Below the pieces are notes generated by a model. The model made no database searches. It saw nothing but the letters and a program-made list of their open reading frames with translations, and was not told the DNA's origin. 64,000 nucleotides of DNA from Haloarcula amylolytica JCM 13557. GTDB taxonomy: Archaea; Halobacteriota; Halobacteria; Halobacteriales; Haloarculaceae. A program made the translations under genes and the position numbers. Below are positions 61,682 through 64,000 of the stretch, piece after piece; positions within the stretch are counted from its first letter, which is position 1; each line of letters opens with the position of its first letter. The stretch lies in the NCBI RefSeq assembly GCF_000336615.1, contig NZ_AOLW01000035.1:140100-204099 (forward strand), written 5' to 3'.

Positions 61682-61819
61682 ATGTGGTATTATACGTGGA
61701 GCCCGCCTGTGGAGAGAAACGACTACAGAACGGAGTCCAGATGAACCGCTACGAGTCCCCTACGCTTGTGAGACGGGATTTGCCTCCGTTTCTCTCAGGT
61801 AAACTCGCTACCGCCCGAA

Positions 61820-62233
61820 TCACGCGTACTTTTCGATTACGGCACGCAGTTGTGATTCGTCCTGCATTCCGACGAGTCGCTCGACCGGCTCCCCGTCGGC
61901 AAACAGAAGCAGCGTCGGGACTCCCCGAACGCCGTACTCGGCGGCGAGCTCCTGGTTCGCGTCGACGTCGATTTTCGCCACTGTCGTGGCGGTCTCGGCC
62001 GCGACGGTTTCGACGACGGGTTCGAGCATCTGGCACGGCCCACACCAGTCGGCGTAGAAGTCGACCAGAACCACGTCGTGATCGGTAGTCGTGTCGGACA
62101 ACTCGGCTTTTCCATCGACCGTAATCGGTTCGGAGGGGTCTCCTGATTCAGATTCGTTGGTACTACCCGACTCACCCCGGGTACGAAGCTCGTCCAGTTT
62201 TTGTCGTCTGATCTCCTCTAGCTCGTCAGTCAT
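61820..62233 (-). CDS. Thioredoxin, copy 2, with N-terminal helical extension
   Basis: A 137-residue thioredoxin. The core has FYADWCGPCQML and GVRGVPTLLLF, close to copy 1. The first 20 residues, MTDELEEIRRQKLDELRTRG, resemble the N-terminal DNA-binding helix of archaeal PDCD5 (TFAR19) proteins, followed by an acidic Ser/Glu/Asp-rich linker. The role of the extension is unknown; it may localise the protein. The shared motif (62267-62289) lies about 34 bases upstream of the ATG at 62233. Confidence 0.87.
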   Translation of the reverse strand: MTDELEEIRRQKLDELRTRGESGSTNESESGDPSEPITVDGKAELSDTTTDHDVVLVDFYADWCGPCQMLEPVVETVAAETATTVAKIDVDANQELAAEYGVRGVPTLLLFADGEPVERLVGMQDESQLRAVIEKYA

Positions 62234-62266
62234 CACTCCGACATTCGGACCGGGTCGACTTATTTG

Positions 62267-62289
62267 TTTTGTACACTCTTTGCAATACT
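62267..62289 (-). promoter_or_regulatory. Sulfur-island motif, thioredoxin copy 2
   Basis: On the gene strand it reads agtattgcaaagagtgtaca followed by aaa. It occupies the same position relative to the start as the copy before thioredoxin 1. Confidence 0.5.
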
Positions 62290-62657
62290 GAGTTGCACTG
62301 CGGGAGTCTATACGAGAGTCAAGAGTTGGACCTGACCAGCAGTCGATTCCCACCCTCGGCATCACAGCCGTCGGTTCTCTCAAACGGTAACCGGGACAGG
62401 CCAGTCTCATATATGACAACAAGTCGGTGTGGCCTATCGTGTGGGGTTCACAGGTAGAATTGCCTCAGTACCCGTGGAAGTGGTCGGTAATGGCGTACTT
62501 TACTAGCCATTTGATAGCCACATCATTTCCGAAGTACCACATAACAAGACATACTCCGCCGACGAGCTACGGTTGCAATATCGACGAGTAACGACCCTCC
62601 CGCTCGATCCGGAACTCGAAAATTCGCTCCGCCCCTCCGACAGTATATCCGAAGAGA

Positions 62658-62679
62658 CTTTGCTCTGTAGGCACAATAC
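62658..62679 (+). promoter_or_regulatory. Sulfur-island motif, DUF302 copy
   Basis: On the minus strand it reads gtattgtgcctacagagcaa, ending about 10 bases before the DUF302 start. It shares tattgtgc with the tusA copies and is weaker in the rest. Confidence 0.35.
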
Positions 62680-62688
62680 AACACACGA

Positions 62689-63129
62689 ATGGTACTCCCA
62701 ATCGACCCGAGCCAGATCGACCCCGAAGACATCGGCGAACAACAGGCGACGCTCGAAATGAGTCACGAAGACGCCATCGAACACGTCCGAGACGTGTTCA
62801 CCGACGCCGGATTCGGTGTCCCCGTCGAGTTCTCGCCCTCCGATATGCTCAACGAGAAGATCGATGCGGACCGTGACCCCTACTACGTGTTGGGGGCCTG
62901 TAACCCCGAAGTCGCTGACCGCGCTCTCGATGCGACAGACAACAAACTCGGTGCGCTCATGGCCTGTAACGTCGTCATCTGGGAGGAAGAACCCGGACAA
63001 CAGCGCGTCTATCACGTCTCGATTATGCGTATCGCCCGCCTCGTCGGGATGGCTCCCGACAACGAGGAGATGGCGGACATCGTCGCCGACACCGGCGAAA
63101 TCGTCGACGAGGCGTTCCAGAACCTCTAA
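62689..63129 (+). CDS. DUF302-family protein
   Basis: A 146-residue protein with the DUF302 pattern: EDAIEHVRDVFTDAGFGVPVEFSPSDMLNEKI (by span), YYVLGACNPEVADRALDAT, LLMACN-like GALMACNVVIWEEEPGQQRVYHVSIMRI (by span). The family has a small alpha/beta fold and occurs with rhodanese, thioredoxin and sulfur-carrier genes. The Cys residues in GACNPE and MACNV are conserved candidates for sulfur or metal binding. It is followed by a methyltransferase gene one base after its stop. Confidence 0.85.
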   Translation: MVLPIDPSQIDPEDIGEQQATLEMSHEDAIEHVRDVFTDAGFGVPVEFSPSDMLNEKIDADRDPYYVLGACNPEVADRALDATDNKLGALMACNVVIWEEEPGQQRVYHVSIMRIARLVGMAPDNEEMADIVADTGEIVDEAFQNL

Positions 63130-63130
63130 T

Positions 63131-63691
63131 ATGGGGTATCACACGTTCGACGCCGGCCGGGCCGACAAACTCGAAGACGCTCAGCAACGGTACCGCTCTC
63201 TCTCTGCAGAAGAGTTGCACTGGGCGCTCTCACCCGACAGTGACGAGACGGTCGCGGACCTCGGGAGCGGGACTGGATTCTACACCGACGACATCGCACC
63301 GGCCGTCGAATCAGTGTACGCTGTCGACATCCAGGAAGCGATGCACGACTACTATCGGGAGAAAGGCGTCCCTGACAACGTCGACCTCGTGACGAGTGCG
63401 GTCGACGACCTCCCGTTCGATACCGGCAGTCTCGACGGGGCGTTCTCGACGATGACGTACCACGAGTTCGCTAGCGACGGGGCGCTGAACGAGGTCGCAC
63501 GGGTACTCAACTCGGGTGGGACGTTCGCCATCGCTGATTGGGCGGCTTCCGGCAGCGGTCGCAACGGCCCGCCCGTCGACGAACGGTTTTCCGCCGCCGA
63601 GGCAACGGACGCGCTCCGCCAGCACGGATTCACAATCGAGTTCGAGGCGGTGCGACCGGAGACGTTTCTGCTCGTTGCGAGTGCCGAATAA
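63131..63691 (+). CDS. Class I SAM-dependent methyltransferase, copy 2
   Basis: A 186-residue methyltransferase beginning MGYHTFDAGRADKLEDAQQRY. SAM motifs are VADLGSGTGFYTDDI, VYAVDIQEAM and VDDLPFDTGSLDG; TMTYHEFASDGALNEVARVL is in the place of motif V. It follows the DUF302 gene by one base and is therefore cotranscribed. The substrate is unknown. Confidence 0.87.
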   Translation: MGYHTFDAGRADKLEDAQQRYRSLSAEELHWALSPDSDETVADLGSGTGFYTDDIAPAVESVYAVDIQEAMHDYYREKGVPDNVDLVTSAVDDLPFDTGSLDGAFSTMTYHEFASDGALNEVARVLNSGGTFAIADWAASGSGRNGPPVDERFSAAEATDALRQHGFTIEFEAVRPETFLLVASAE

Positions 63692-63779
63692 CAGAACTGG
63701 CTACTGGTCACGTCATTTTTGTATGGCCGAGTGCAGCGCGGAGCCTCCGTGTCAAGGGACCGCCGTCGTGGGTCGGCCG

Positions 63780-64000
63780 TTAACTGGCGAACAGCCGCCG
63801 CTCCGCGCGTTCGTGCTCGGCGGCCAACACATCTACCAGTGGGGCGAACGGCGTCATCTCGTCTATCCCCCGGTCCGCGCTCTCCTCGACTGCGGCTGTG
63901 ATGACCGGCTGTAGGTCATTCAGTATTCGCTGGGCATCTGTGTGGCCGAGCGAGAGGAGGCGCTGGGCTGCGCCCAGCAGTCCGGTGACGAACCCGTGAC
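63780..64000 (-). CDS. ureF: UreF-like urease accessory protein, C-terminal part
   Basis: A gene running off the right end. The visible 72 residues read FVTGLLGAAQRLLSLGHTDA, then AQRILNDLQPVITAAVEES and, near the end, LAAEHERAERRLFAS. This matches the C-terminal helices of UreF, where AxRHExxxxRLFxS is the conserved end. UreF works with UreD/H and UreG to load nickel into urease. The N-terminal part and the rest of the urease cluster would lie to the right of the window. A UreF assignment rests on this short stretch alone. Confidence 0.65.
   Translation of the reverse strand, partial: HGFVTGLLGAAQRLLSLGHTDAQRILNDLQPVITAAVEESADRGIDEMTPFAPLVDVLAAEHERAERRLFAS

Larger units (their letters stand above)
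62234..62688. other. Intergenic region with two sulfur-island motifs
   Basis: Divergent region between the second thioredoxin and the DUF302 gene. It holds the motif copy at 62267-62289 and a related sequence at 62658-62679. No gene is seen in between; short frames on both strands have poor composition. Confidence 0.5.

Overview
The window is haloarchaeal DNA, most like Haloarcula and its relatives. The proteins are highly acidic and the coding sequence is GC-rich. Several genes appear to be read from leaderless mRNAs, with a TATA box about 25 bases before the ATG. Sensor proteins are of the haloarchaeal PAS/GAF/Bat HTH-10 type, exported proteins carry Tat-lipoprotein signals, and there is an archaeal ParA-type partition operon and an IS1341-type tnpB. 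No rRNA, complete tRNA, replication initiator gene or CRISPR array was found.

Left end (1-5 kb): a tyrosine recombinase, a ParA ATPase and a small overlapping partner gene, bracketed by an identical 23-bp palindromic repeat that may be an operator or centromere. A gene-poor stretch follows, holding a decayed FAD-dependent reductase. This looks like a partition or accessory end of a replicon or integrated element. From 5 to 9 kb there is an IclR regulator divergent from an NhaC antiporter, a DUF4864 protein and a LOV-like PAS protein without the flavin-binding cysteine.

9-21.4 kb: an operon of an atypical Nramp-like transporter, HyuA and HyuB (hydantoinase/5-oxoprolinase family) lies near two glutamate dehydrogenase genes that flank a Bat-type regulator. 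Together they suggest use of an amide or lactam compound through glutamate to 2-oxoglutarate. 21.4-27.7 kb: a 1301-residue sensor kinase, then a second kinase gene split cleanly by a 224-bp MITE with a 10-bp target duplication.

28.1-29.2 kb is the most unusual region. It has no credible protein gene but holds at least three tandem, diverged copies of a structured element. Each has its own TATA-like box and the same order of stems, with stem-preserving changes between copies, which suggests a family of small noncoding RNAs. More hairpins lie just upstream.

29.4-49.7 kb: an iron-box-controlled binding lipoprotein, an IMPDH-type enzyme, a YHS permease with a Met-rich SHOCT protein, a formate-dehydrogenase-like molybdoenzyme, a TnpB element with a probable guide RNA at its 3' end, nosD (fused to a NosL-like domain), nosF, nosY, a regulator and nosL. 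Universal stress proteins, two flavin/PNPOx-fold proteins, a DUF2267 protein and a Ca2+-type P-ATPase follow. This looks like a low-oxygen and stress region; nosZ itself is not present.

49.8-63.7 kb: a thiol and sulfur island with a CoA-disulfide-reductase-like flavoprotein, TauE/SafE, DsrE, two thioredoxins, split YeeE/YedE, a rhodanese-MBL fusion, two TusA, DsrE2, DUF1641 and an SQR-like protein. A shared AGTATTG-type motif occurs in at least eight intergenic regions here. The window ends inside a ureF-like gene.
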